A stretch of 55,130 nt of DNA from an uncultured Clostridia bacterium (lineage in GTDB: Bacteria > Bacillota > Clostridia > Oscillospirales > Acutalibacteraceae): the NCBI GenBank assembly GCA_927362715.1, contig CAKMIX010000019.1:1-55130 (forward strand), read 5' to 3'. The position numbers were made by a program, and so were the translations under genes. Below the pieces are notes generated by a model, which had not been told where the DNA came from, searched no databases, and worked only from the letters and a program-made list of their open reading frames with translations. Positions 15,760-24,166 of the stretch are shown in pieces. How positions within the stretch are numbered: position 1 is the first letter of the stretch; the number at the start of each line of letters is the position of its first letter.

Positions 15760-18126
15760 ATGGACTTCAAAGCTGTGCTCGGCAAGAAAATGCTGCTGTT
15801 TGACGGCGCCATGGGTACCCAGCTGCAAGCGAAAGGCCTTGCGGCGGGGGAACTGCCGGAAACATGGAACCGAAAAGCGCCCGAAACCGTATATGAAATT
15901 CATAAGAGCTACGCACAGGCGGGCTGTGACATCTTAAAGACCAATACCTTCGGTGCGAACGCGCTGAAACTGGGCGGCGACGTGGCACAGCTTGTGCAAA
16001 GTGGCGTAAGCCTTGCCCGCCGTGCTGCCGATGAAGCGGATCACGAAATGTTCGTCGCGCTCGATATGGGGCCGACGGGCAAGCTCCTTGCGCCCTACGG
16101 CGACTTGGCATTTGAGAACGCATATGACCTGTATCGTGAGCAGGTGCTCGCCGGGCGCGACGGCGCAGATCTGATCCTCATTGAAACGATGGGCGATCTT
16201 TACGAGATCAAGACTGCGGTGCTCGCGGCGAAAGAAAACAGCGACCTGCCCGTAGCGGTCAGCATGATTTTCGACGAAAAGGGCAAGCTGCTCACAGGGT
16301 CAGATGTACAAACGGCGGTCGTCACGCTCGAAGGCTTGGGTGTGGATCTGATCGGCTTGAACTGCGGGCTCGGCCCTGACGGGATGCGTCCGCTCGCGCA
16401 GGAGATGGCGCGGTATTCGAGCACACCGCTTTTCTGCAACCCGAACGCGGGACTGCCCGAATGTGTGGACGGCGTGACCTCGTACCGCGTCAGCCCCACG
16501 GATTTCGCCGACGCTCTGCGGCATATTGCTGAGATCGACGGTGTTTGGGCAGTGGGCGGCTGCTGCGGAACGACGCCCGCACACTTAAAAAAGGCTGTCG
16601 AAATTTGTAAAGCTGTTTCGATTTCACCTATAAAGGAAAAGAACTTTACGGCGGTAACCTCTTATGCAAAGACGGTGACTTTAGGCGAAAAGCCTATCAT
16701 CATCGGCGAACGCATCAACCCGACCGGCAAAAAACGGCTCAAAGAAGCCCTGCTGACGGGCGACACGGGCTATATCTTTTCCGAAGCGGTCTCACAGGCG
16801 CAAAGCGGCGCACATGTGCTCGATGTGAATGTCGGGCTTCCCGAATTGGACGAGCCCGCCGTGCTTGCCGAGACGGTTTCTGCACTGCAGGGCATCACCG
16901 ACCTGCCGTTACAGATCGACACGTCGTCCGGGGAAGCCATGGCGCGCACTTTGCGTATTTATAACGGAAAACCGCTCATCAACTCCGTCAACGGCAAACG
17001 CGAATCCATGGAGACGGTTTTCCCGCTTGCCAAAAAATACGGCGGCGCGGTCGTCTGCCTGACGCTCGACGAGGACGGTATCCCCGATACGGCCGAGGGG
17101 CGCATCCGCATCGCTGAAAAGATTCTGCAAACCGCACAAAGCTACGGGATCGCCAAAAAGAATCTGGTCTTTGACCCGCTTGCCATGACCGTGAGCACGG
17201 GTGCGGACAATGCAAACGTCACACTGCGGACGCTTCGCCATCTGCGGGAGGTGCTCGACGTGCAGACGGTGCTCGGTGTGTCCAATGTGTCGTTCGGGCT
17301 TCCGAAGCGCGCGCACATCAACGCGGCATTTTTTACGCTCGCCATGGAGAACGGGCTTTCCGCAGGCATCATCAACCCCAAAAGCGACGAGATGATGAAC
17401 GCCTATTATGCGTTCTGTGCGCTCAAAGGACTGGACAATAATTTTGAAGCCTATATCGCCAACGCGACCGATGCGGCGACCGCACCGGCAGCAATTTCTG
17501 CCGAAACCGATCTGCGCACGGCTGTTTGCAAGGGCTTAAAGGAAGCGGCAAAGCAGGGCGCGCAAAAGCTTTTGGAAACGATGCCGCCGTTAGAGATCAT
17601 CCAAACGCAGCTCATCCCTGCGCTTGACGAGGTGGGGAAAGGCTTTGAAGCGGGCACGATCTTCCTGCCGCAGCTTTTGATGAGTGCGGATGCAGCCAAA
17701 GCGGCGTTCGAGGTGCTGAAATCGGGCTTTGCCGACCAAACGCAGACGACGGAAGCCGAAAAGCACAAGATCGTTATCGCCACGGTGCAGGGCGATATCC
17801 ACGACATCGGCAAGAATATTGTAAAGGTGTTGTTGGAAAACTATGGCTTTGAGGTCATCGATCTCGGTAAGGACGTCCCCCCGGGACGCGTTTTGGAGGT
17901 TGCGCAGCGCGAGCAGGTGCGGCTTGTGGGCTTGAGTGCTCTGATGACCACGACCGTGGAAAGCATGGCGCGCACCATTGCGCTCCTGCACCGCGAATAC
18001 CCGGCGTGCAAGATCATGGTCGGCGGCGCGGTGCTGACACAGGATTACGCCGACCGCATCGGTGCGGACTTCTATTCCAAGGACGCCATGGGTTCCGTCA
18101 GATATGCCGAAAAACTTTTTTCCTAA
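15760..18126 (+). CDS. metH: Cobalamin-dependent methionine synthase (lacking activation domain)
   Basis: A 788-residue enzyme transferring the methyl of methyltetrahydrofolate to homocysteine via cobalamin. Domains: homocysteine/zinc-binding barrel ~1-290 (Zn ligands Cys202, Cys268, Cys269 in NCG and GGCCGTTP), pterin-binding barrel ~305-560 (GERINPTGKK), B12 cap helices ~570-660, and the Rossmann cobalamin domain with GDIHDIGKN (axial His681). E. coli MetH runs ~1,230 residues; the missing C-terminal reactivation domain is encoded just upstream. Start ATG abuts the previous TAA, indicating coupled translation. Confidence 0.95.
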   Translation: MDFKAVLGKKMLLFDGAMGTQLQAKGLAAGELPETWNRKAPETVYEIHKSYAQAGCDILKTNTFGANALKLGGDVAQLVQSGVSLARRAADEADHEMFVALDMGPTGKLLAPYGDLAFENAYDLYREQVLAGRDGADLILIETMGDLYEIKTAVLAAKENSDLPVAVSMIFDEKGKLLTGSDVQTAVVTLEGLGVDLIGLNCGLGPDGMRPLAQEMARYSSTPLFCNPNAGLPECVDGVTSYRVSPTDFADALRHIAEIDGVWAVGGCCGTTPAHLKKAVEICKAVSISPIKEKNFTAVTSYAKTVTLGEKPIIIGERINPTGKKRLKEALLTGDTGYIFSEAVSQAQSGAHVLDVNVGLPELDEPAVLAETVSALQGITDLPLQIDTSSGEAMARTLRIYNGKPLINSVNGKRESMETVFPLAKKYGGAVVCLTLDEDGIPDTAEGRIRIAEKILQTAQSYGIAKKNLVFDPLAMTVSTGADNANVTLRTLRHLREVLDVQTVLGVSNVSFGLPKRAHINAAFFTLAMENGLSAGIINPKSDEMMNAYYAFCALKGLDNNFEAYIANATDAATAPAAISAETDLRTAVCKGLKEAAKQGAQKLLETMPPLEIIQTQLIPALDEVGKGFEAGTIFLPQLLMSADAAKAAFEVLKSGFADQTQTTEAEKHKIVIATVQGDIHDIGKNIVKVLLENYGFEVIDLGKDVPPGRVLEVAQREQVRLVGLSALMTTTVESMARTIALLHREYPACKIMVGGAVLTQDYADRIGADFYSKDAMGSVRYAEKLFS

Positions 18127-18153
18127 ATCGCCATATTTGGGCAGGTGCACATC

Positions 18154-18182
18154 TTGACAAGGTTTGTCACTTGTTATATCAT
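18154..18182 (+). promoter_or_regulatory. Promoter of iscS-iscU
   Basis: Consensus -35 TTGACA, 17 bp, -10 TATCAT, 70 bp before the iscS start. Confidence 0.65.
18155..18169. promoter_or_regulatory. Palindromic operator candidate in the isc promoter
   Basis: TGACAA-GGT-TTGTCA, a perfect 6-bp inverted repeat overlapping the -35 and the front of the spacer. This position would let a repressor block RNA polymerase. The nearby Rrf2 regulator is the natural suspect, but that is inference. Confidence 0.5.
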
Positions 18183-18252
18183 AGAGGCGAATTCATAGGA
18201 AATTACTATGAATAAGAAAACCAAGCAATATCACCGTAAAGAAGGAGTATAT

Positions 18253-19434
18253 ATGCAGGTTTATGCAGATAATGCGGCGACGACCAAGCTGTCCGAGACC
18301 GCGCTCAATGCCATGATGCCGTATTTGACCGAAACCTACGGCAACGCCTCGAGTCTGTACCGCATTGGGCAGGAGGCGCATCAAGGCGTCAAAAAAGCGC
18401 GCGCAACAGTCGCCGAAGTTTTGGGCGCACTGCCTGAGGAGATCTTCTTCACCTCCGGCGGCAGCGAAGCGGATAACTGGGCGATCAAAGGCGTTGCCGA
18501 GCGCATGGCAAAAAAAGGCAAAAAGCATATCATCACCTCGGCATTTGAGCACCACGCTGTGCTGCACACGGTCGAGAAGCTCGAAAAACAGGGCTTTGAG
18601 GTGACCTATTTGCCTGTTTATGAAAACGGCATTGTACGTGTGGAGGATGTGCGCAATGCGATCCGTCCCGATACCGCGCTTGTAACGATCATGTATGCCA
18701 ACAATGAGATCGGTACGATCCAGCCGATTTCCGAGATCGGTGCTTTGTGTCACGAAAAAGGCGTGCTGTTCCACACGGACGCCGTGCAGGCGGTGGGACA
18801 TGTGCCCATCGATGTCAAAGCACAGAATATCGATCTTTTGTCCATGTCCGCGCATAAATTCCACGGGCCAAAAGGCATCGGCGCGCTCTACTGCCGCAAG
18901 GGGCTTCGCTTCCCGAACCTGATCGAGGGCGGCGCGCAGGAAAGCGGCCGCCGTGCGGGCACCGAGGCGGTCTACGCCATGGTCGGCATGGCGGCGGCGC
19001 TTAAAGAAGCGAACGACCACCTTGCGGAAAACGCCGAAAAGCTGACGAGACTCCGTGACCGCCTCATCGACGGGCTGTTAAAGATCGAGTCGAGCCGCTT
19101 GAACGGCGACCGTGAACAACGACTGCCCGGCAATGTCAACGTAAGCTTTGAGGGTGTGGAAGGCGAATCCCTGCTTTTGTATCTCGATGCAGAGGGCGTT
19201 TCCGCGTCATCGGGTTCGGCGTGCACCTCGGGTTCGCTCGATCCGAGCCATGTACTGCTGGCGATCGGCCTGCCGCACGAGGTCGCGCACGGTTCACTGC
19301 GGCTGACGCTGTGCGAAAGCAATACCGAAGAAGAAGTCGATTATATCATCGGGTGCGTGCCGGGCATCATCAAGAGGCTGCGCGACATGTCCCCGCTGTG
19401 GGAAAGGATCCAGAAGGAAAGAGGGCAAAACTAA
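18253..19434 (+). CDS. iscS: Cysteine desulfurase (IscS/NifS)
   Basis: A 393-residue PLP enzyme that takes sulfur from cysteine for Fe-S cluster assembly. It begins [15 protein letters not shown]; the PLP lysine is Lys202 in [10 protein letters not shown] and the persulfide cysteine is Cys324 in [10 protein letters not shown], a short active-site loop of the group I type. The start at 18253 has GAAGGAG 5 nt upstream; the longer frame to 18208 has none. It overlaps iscU by one base (TAATG). Confidence 0.95.
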   Translation: MQVYADNAATTKLSETALNAMMPYLTETYGNASSLYRIGQEAHQGVKKARATVAEVLGALPEEIFFTSGGSEADNWAIKGVAERMAKKGKKHIITSAFEHHAVLHTVEKLEKQGFEVTYLPVYENGIVRVEDVRNAIRPDTALVTIMYANNEIGTIQPISEIGALCHEKGVLFHTDAVQAVGHVPIDVKAQNIDLLSMSAHKFHGPKGIGALYCRKGLRFPNLIEGGAQESGRRAGTEAVYAMVGMAAALKEANDHLAENAEKLTRLRDRLIDGLLKIESSRLNGDREQRLPGNVNVSFEGVEGESLLLYLDAEGVSASSGSACTSGSLDPSHVLLAIGLPHEVAHGSLRLTLCESNTEEEVDYIIGCVPGIIKRLRDMSPLWERIQKERGQN

Positions 19435-19865
19435 TGGAATACAGCGAAAAAGTCATGGAACATTTCACCCATCCGCATAACGTCGGCAAGCTCGATGACG
19501 CCGACGGCATCGGAGAAGTGGGCAACGCCAAATGCGGCGATATCATGAAGATGTATATCAAGGTGCACGACGGCATCATCACCGACGTGAAGTTCAACAC
19601 CTACGGCTGCGCGTCCGCCATTGCGACAAGCTCCATGGCGACGGATATGATCAAGGGCAAGCCCCTTTCCGAAGCGCTGAAGCTCACGAACAAAGCGGTC
19701 GTCGAGGCGCTCGACGGGCTTCCCGCCGTGAAAATCCACTGCTCCGTGCTCGCGGAGGAAGCGATCAAGGCGGCGATCAAGGATTATTATGATAAAAACG
19801 GCATCGCCTATGACCCTGCGCAGTTCAAAGAGGATACCGAACACTACGAGCACCACAACGGCTGA
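19434..19865 (+). CDS. iscU: Iron-sulfur cluster scaffold IscU/NifU
   Basis: A 143-residue scaffold on which IscS-derived sulfur and iron form clusters. The three ligand cysteines are Cys34 (GNAKCGDIM), the YGCASAIATSS cysteine near residue 60 and the IHCSVLAEEA cysteine near 103. NAKCGD in place of the usual NPxCGD is a small variation common in clostridial NifU-like proteins. The C-terminus has a His-rich HYEHHNG tail. Translationally coupled to iscS. Confidence 0.95.
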   Translation: MEYSEKVMEHFTHPHNVGKLDDADGIGEVGNAKCGDIMKMYIKVHDGIITDVKFNTYGCASAIATSSMATDMIKGKPLSEALKLTNKAVVEALDGLPAVKIHCSVLAEEAIKAAIKDYYDKNGIAYDPAQFKEDTEHYEHHNG

Positions 19866-19880
19866 AGCGTAACGAAAAAG

Positions 19881-19917
19881 CCCGGGCAATGTACTGCAGC
19901 CCGGGTTTTCTGTTTTT
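19881..19917 (+). terminator. Terminator of iscS-iscU
   Basis: CCCGGGC / GCCCGGG stem with an 11-nt loop, preceded by A-rich and followed by T-rich sequence (TTTTCTGTTTTT). Confidence 0.85.
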
Positions 19918-19974
19918 CCCGCCCCGCCGTAAAAAGTTCGCAACCCGCTTGTTTTTGGGAAAAGTGCGTTTGAG

Positions 19975-20003
19975 TTGACAAATCCGCTGTTTTTGCATAC
20001 AAT
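19975..20003 (+). promoter_or_regulatory. Strong promoter upstream of the LCP leader
   Basis: -35 TTGACA, 17 bp, -10 TACAAT; transcription should begin near 20010, about 210 nt before the LCP start codon. Confidence 0.7.
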
Positions 20004-20010
20004 AATAAAC

Positions 20011-20222
20011 AACTGAAGGGTGCGGTCTGCACGCAGGCTTCTGCTGCCGATTTGTACGCGGATGCAGTATCGTTGCGTCAAGCCTCCGAAATGCATGCTA
20101 AGCGGGTAGTTGCACCATGGGAAGAGATGTTGTTCGGTTTGTACTTCCACCGCGTTTTTCGACGCAGGGGAGAAGCTCTTGTTGGGTTTCGGACGTGAAG
20201 TGAACGGAAAGGATTTTTAAAA
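20011..20222 (+). ncRNA. Long structured leader or small RNA of unknown family
   Basis: The ~210-nt stretch between the promoter and the LCP gene has no open frame but many complementary segments: GGTGCGG (20019-20025) with TTGCACC (20110-20116), AGGCTT (20035-20040) with AAGCCT (20080-20085), GGAAG/CTTCC (~20120-20148), and GCGT/ACGC (~20152-20165). I could not match it to T-box, SAM, purine, cyclic-di-GMP or 6S consensus. It may be an attenuating leader or an independent RNA. Confidence 0.4.
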
Positions 20223-21668
20223 ATGAAAAAACATGTAAATCATCCGACAGACGGCAAACGTAAGCGTTTCTCTGTAAGCGGGCTGGTCGTCTCTTTGGTG
20301 CTACTTGTTCTGCTTTTGATATTTATAGGAATTTTATGGAGCACCGGATGGGTGCCGGCGCTTTATTTGATCTTGGGGGCGGTCGTGTCCCTGCTGCTTT
20401 GCGGCGTGGTGCTGTGGCTCACCCGTGACCCGGCACATCGCGTGCGCCGCATCATCGGCTTTATTCTGGCGGCTCTCCTGGCGCTGCTGGGCGTGTTCGG
20501 GGATGTTGCGCTGTGGCGCGCCGCCCGCACGCTGCGGGGCGTGACCGACACGACCGGGGAACGGTCGGCGGTGGCGTTTTATGTGCTGGTCGATTCAGAA
20601 TATGAGACCTTAAACGATTTGGAAGGGGAAACGCTGGGTATCTTATCTCAGCTTGACCGTTCCAATACCGACGAGACGCTTCAACAGACGGAGTCGGAAT
20701 ACGGGATCAGCTTTACAACCGTGGAGTACACAACGCTTTTGGATTTGGCTGACGCGCTCAGAGACGGGCAGGTGGCTGGGATCGTGCTGAACCAGGCGTT
20801 CCTCACCTTGTATGAGGAACTCCCGGAGTATGAGGGCTTCCCTTCCGAAATACGGGAACTGCTTGTGCAGGAGGTAACGCATGAGACGCCTGATGTAGAG
20901 CAAACCGACAGCTCGGTGATTACGGTGCTCATCAGCGGGAGCGATACGCGGCGGGAGCGCATAGACCGGCGCGGGCGCAGCGATGTGAATATTATTGCCC
21001 GTGTTAACCGCGAGACCCACGAGATCCTGCTGGTCTCCACCCCGCGGGACTACTATGTGCCCTTGGCGCTTGACGGCAGCCCCTATGATAAACTCACCCA
21101 TGCGGGGATCTATGGCATGGATGTTTTACAGGGGACGCTCGAAAACCTGTACGCTACCCAGATCGATTATTATGTGCGCATCAACTTTACGGGCTTTATT
21201 GAGGTGATCGACGCCCTCGGGGGAATAGAGGTCTATTCTGACTATGATTTCTCCGCAGGCGGCTATGATTTCCATCAGGGAGTCAATTCTCTTAACGGCG
21301 AGCAGGCGCTTGCCTTTGCACGCGAGCGGCATGCCTTTGCACAGGGGGATCGCCAGCGCGGTGAGCACCAGATGAGAGTGATTGAGGCCGTGCTGAATAA
21401 GGCCATGAGCCCGAGCATCCTGTCCGGTTACATGGATATTATGGCAAGCGTAGAGGGCTGCATGGACACGAACGTCCCATATGACCTCATTGCCGAGGCC
21501 GTGCGTCAGCAGCTCGCAGAGAATACAGCATGGCATGTGGAGACCTACAGCGTCAACGGCACCGGGACCAGAGCCATGACATACTCCATGCCCCAGCAGT
21601 TGTACGTTATGATTCCTGACGAGACTACCGTGCAGGAAGCCAAGGATAAGCTGGCAGCTTTGGCATAA
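20223..21668 (+). CDS. LCP-family (LytR-CpsA-Psr) wall glycopolymer transferase
   Basis: A 481-residue membrane protein. Three hydrophobic segments lie in the first ~105 residues (VSLVLLVLLLIFIGILW; ALYLILGAVVSLLLCGVVLW; IIGFILAALLALLGVFGDVALW). Residues ~115-225 form an extracellular region resembling a small solute-binding lobe (CpsA accessory type), and ~235-400 form the LCP domain with SGSDTR, RSDVNIIARVN, STPRDYYV, GGIEV and FARERHAF. LCP proteins attach teichoic acid or capsule to peptidoglycan from lipid carriers. RBS AAAGGA, 9 nt. It is alone in its unit behind a long leader. Confidence 0.9.
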   Translation: MKKHVNHPTDGKRKRFSVSGLVVSLVLLVLLLIFIGILWSTGWVPALYLILGAVVSLLLCGVVLWLTRDPAHRVRRIIGFILAALLALLGVFGDVALWRAARTLRGVTDTTGERSAVAFYVLVDSEYETLNDLEGETLGILSQLDRSNTDETLQQTESEYGISFTTVEYTTLLDLADALRDGQVAGIVLNQAFLTLYEELPEYEGFPSEIRELLVQEVTHETPDVEQTDSSVITVLISGSDTRRERIDRRGRSDVNIIARVNRETHEILLVSTPRDYYVPLALDGSPYDKLTHAGIYGMDVLQGTLENLYATQIDYYVRINFTGFIEVIDALGGIEVYSDYDFSAGGYDFHQGVNSLNGEQALAFARERHAFAQGDRQRGEHQMRVIEAVLNKAMSPSILSGYMDIMASVEGCMDTNVPYDLIAEAVRQQLAENTAWHVETYSVNGTGTRAMTYSMPQQLYVMIPDETTVQEAKDKLAALA

Positions 21669-21732
21669 GGAAAGCGCGGCAGTGTACGAAGCTGGCAGCG
21701 CCTGTATATGATGCATCTTATAAATCTTATGG

Positions 21733-21762
21733 AAAAGCCCTGCCTTGTGGCAGGGCTTTTTT
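21733..21762 (+). terminator. Terminator of the LCP gene
   Basis: AAAAGCCCTGCC / GGCAGGGCTTTTTT with a TTGT loop. Confidence 0.9.
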
Positions 21763-21800
21763 GCGGCGGCAAGCATACCGTTCGGCTGAATTGCGGCGGC

Positions 21801-21832
21801 AAAAAGCCCCGGCACATGACGTGTCGGGGTTT
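21801..21832 (-). terminator. Terminator of tRNA-Arg
   Basis: On the minus strand CCCCGACAC pairs with GTGCCGGGG and is followed by CTTTTT, starting 3 bp past the tRNA 3' end. Confidence 0.85.
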
Positions 21833-21834
21833 GT

Positions 21835-21911
21835 TGGCGTCCCTGAGAGGATTTGAACCTCCGGCCTACCGCTTAGGAGGCGGTCGCTCTATCCAACTGA
21901 GCTACAGAGAC
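21835..21911 (-). tRNA. tRNA-Arg (anticodon CCU), CCA encoded
   Basis: Full cloverleaf on the minus strand: acceptor GTCTCTG/CAGGGAC, D arm GCTCAGTTGGATAGAGC, anticodon stem ACCGC/GCGGT with loop CTCCTAA (anticodon CCT in DNA, Arg), T arm GGAGG-TTCGAAT-CCTCT, discriminator G and encoded CCA. Confidence 0.95.
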
Positions 21912-21979
21912 ATATTTTGATCGGTCGAGCGGTCTGCGCGCGGCAAAACGCGGCAACCGTGCATCAGCGGCTATTTTGT

Positions 21980-22008
21980 ATTTTACCAAAGCGCATGCGG
22001 TTTGTCAA
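21980..22008 (-). promoter_or_regulatory. Promoter of tRNA-Arg
   Basis: Minus strand: perfect -35 TTGACA, 17 bp, -10 TAAAAT, about 70 bp upstream of the tRNA. Confidence 0.75.
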
Positions 22009-22098
22009 TGTCTGTGCAAGCCGCACGCAGAAACGCATCGTTCGTACAGCCGTCCGTCGGGAGGGATAAGAAATATTCAATAAATTATGGTTTTTGAA

Positions 22099-22126
22099 TT
22101 GCAAACCGCCGGATTTTCGGTATAAT
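22099..22126 (+). promoter_or_regulatory. Promoter of the fucosidase gene
   Basis: -35 TTGCAA, 16-bp spacer, perfect -10 TATAAT, 80 bp ahead of the ATG at 22207. Confidence 0.6.
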
Positions 22127-22206
22127 GAAAGACACAGACTTTGTTTTATCACATCGCGCGCAGCGCGTAAGGAAAAAAGCGGAAAATATGCGTCGGGAGG
22201 CACACG

Positions 22207-23670
22207 ATGATGACGATTGCAGAATACTTAAAAACCGTAGATGAGGTGATCGCCCAAGGGCCGTTTCAAGACACATGGGAGAGCCTTTCCGCCTTCCGAA
22301 TCCCGCAGTGGTACCGCGAGGGGCGGTTCGGGCTGTTTATCCACTGGGGCGCGTACAGCGTGCCGGCGACGGAAAGCGAATGGTATCCGCGGCAGATGTA
22401 TTTGAAAGGCACAAAAAGCTGGGCGCACCGCGTCAAGACATACGGAAAAGACGGGGATTACCGCGAAGTGGTAGAGCAGTTTTCCCCCACTCGCTTTGAT
22501 GCGGACGAATGGCTGGAGGTGTTTAAGCAAAGCGGCGCGAAATACATTATGCCCGTCGCCGAGCATCACGACGGCGTAAAGCTCTATAAGTCTGAGCTTA
22601 ACCGCTGGAATACGGCGGATATGCCGAATACCCGGTGCGATTTTATGACGGAGCTGCACGAGGCGTGTGACCGCCACGGTATGGGCTTTTTGTGCTCGAA
22701 CCACCGTGCCGAGCACTTCTGGTTTTTGAACGGTGCTCGGGCGAACTGCCCGAATTCGGAGGTCACAAAGGGGTTGTATTCCGACTTATACGGCCCTGCG
22801 GCGTTGCATACCACAGGCAATCCATGGGACAACGAAAAGTGCCCGCCGACCGACGAATGGTGCAGGGACTGGCTCGCAAGCGCCTGCGAAATGATCGACC
22901 GACTTCAGCCGCTTGCCGTCTACTTTGACTGGTGGATCAACAAGCCGGAATTCAAGCCGTATTTAAAAAAGTTCCTTGCCTATTACTATAACCGCGGTGC
23001 GCAGTGGGGCAAGGAGGTCGCGGTGTTTTATAAAGTCGGCGCGGTGATGAAGGGCTGCGCGATCTTCGATGTGGAGCGCGGGCAAATCGACGGCATTTCC
23101 CCCGAGCTTTGGCAAAACGATACCGCCATTGCGAAAAACAGCTGGGGCTACACGGAGGGCAACCGCTTTAAGACGCCGCGTGAGATCCTTTTGAATATGA
23201 TCGACGTGATTTCCAAAAACGGCTGTTACATGCTCAACGTCGGCCCGAAGGCGGACGGTACGATCTGCGACGAGGAAAAGCAGGTCTTGCTTTCCATCGG
23301 CAAGTGGATGCAGAAAAACGGCGAGGCGATCTACGGCGCGCTGCCCTACGACGTATACGGTGAGGGCAAAGTACAAAAGGCGGGGTCGTTCAAGGAAAAT
23401 CTGCGATACGGCAAAAAGGATTACCGCTTTACCTATAAGACCGGCGCGATCTATGTGTTCGTGATGAGCGAAAAGCCGGTGCGCGAGCATGTCGTGAAAA
23501 CGCTGCGCCAGGCAAGCGAGGGCGGTATTCGTTACAAGATCCGAAATGTGGAGCTGCTCGGGCAGGATGTACCTGTCCGCTGGACGCAGGACGAAAAAGC
23601 ATTCCGCTTTTCGTTTGACGGCGCGGTAGACAGGCGTTTGCCGCTGTGTGTAAAGGTCAGCGTGGACTGA
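22207..23670 (+). CDS. Alpha-L-fucosidase (GH29)
   Basis: A 487-residue glycoside hydrolase family 29 enzyme that removes alpha-linked L-fucose. Typical blocks: WYREGRFGLFIHWGAYSVPA (~37-56), EWYPRQMY, AKYIMPVAEHHDG (~117-129), and AVYFDWWIN with Asp241 at the expected nucleophile position; MLNVGPKADG closes the barrel, then a C-terminal beta-sandwich. There is no signal peptide, so it acts inside the cell on imported fucosides. No transporter or fucose-catabolic gene is adjacent. GGGAGG lies 6 nt before the ATG. Confidence 0.9.
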   Translation: MMTIAEYLKTVDEVIAQGPFQDTWESLSAFRIPQWYREGRFGLFIHWGAYSVPATESEWYPRQMYLKGTKSWAHRVKTYGKDGDYREVVEQFSPTRFDADEWLEVFKQSGAKYIMPVAEHHDGVKLYKSELNRWNTADMPNTRCDFMTELHEACDRHGMGFLCSNHRAEHFWFLNGARANCPNSEVTKGLYSDLYGPAALHTTGNPWDNEKCPPTDEWCRDWLASACEMIDRLQPLAVYFDWWINKPEFKPYLKKFLAYYYNRGAQWGKEVAVFYKVGAVMKGCAIFDVERGQIDGISPELWQNDTAIAKNSWGYTEGNRFKTPREILLNMIDVISKNGCYMLNVGPKADGTICDEEKQVLLSIGKWMQKNGEAIYGALPYDVYGEGKVQKAGSFKENLRYGKKDYRFTYKTGAIYVFVMSEKPVREHVVKTLRQASEGGIRYKIRNVELLGQDVPVRWTQDEKAFRFSFDGAVDRRLPLCVKVSVD

Positions 23671-23751
23671 AATGCCGCGCAGAACCAATGTAAAAGATTT
23701 ACTTTGTAAAACATTCCTTCTTGGTCAGCGTGAAAAATGAAACCCGGTTGA

Positions 23752-23810
23752 GCGTTGCCCCCTCTGACGAGGGGGCTGGCGAGCGTTAGCGAGACTGAGG
23801 GAGAGAAAAA
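23752..23810 (+). repeat. Palindromic intergenic repeat, copy 1
   Basis: CCCCCTCTGACGAGGGGG hairpin followed by TGGC, a variable insert (GAGCGTTAGC) and GAGGGAGAGAAAAA. The same layout in reverse is found at 23898-23957. The unit resembles an intergenic repeat family I recall from gut Clostridia. Confidence 0.65.
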
Positions 23811-23897
23811 TTCACGGCTTGTGGCAGGAAAAGTATTAGCGGAAAAACCTTCCCTCGGCACTTTGCACATTATTCATTACTTTGTTTTCCTTTCCTC

Positions 23898-23957
23898 CTT
23901 TTCTCCCCCTCCGGCTTTTGCCTGCGGCAAAAGCCACCTCCCTCGTCAGAGGGAGGA
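23898..23957 (-). repeat. Palindromic intergenic repeat, copy 2 (inverted)
   Basis: On the minus strand: CCTCCCTCTGACGAGGGAGG, then TGGC, a palindromic insert GCTTTTGCC/GGCAAAAGC and GGAGGGGGAGAAAA. With copy 1 it forms an inverted pair enclosing ~90 bp, like a small MITE. Confidence 0.65.
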
Positions 23958-24113
23958 ACACATCTTTACCTTTTGGCGATGTTAGGTTTGTTTCGCTCAG
24001 GCTACGGACAAATTTGCTTGGCATCGCGCCCGTTTCGGTGTGTACGTCACAGATTTCAACGTCGGAGATACACATCAGAGGGAAAAGCGGATTTGATGAA
24101 CAAGCAAAAGTAA

Positions 24114-24143
24114 ACCCCGCCGAGGCGCGTGCCTCGGCGGGGT
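24114..24143 (-). terminator. Terminator of the purine operon
   Basis: A 12-bp GC-rich stem CCCCGCCGAGGC / GCCTCGGCGGGG with a 4-nt loop, followed on the minus strand by TTTACTTTT, 23 bp past the purL stop. Confidence 0.85.
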
Positions 24144-24166
24144 CATTTTATATGGAACTGTGTAAA

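Noticed and set aside
20011-20222. T-box or S-box leader
   Set aside because: No T-box sequence, specifier loop or terminator/antiterminator pair; the downstream gene is not amino-acid related.
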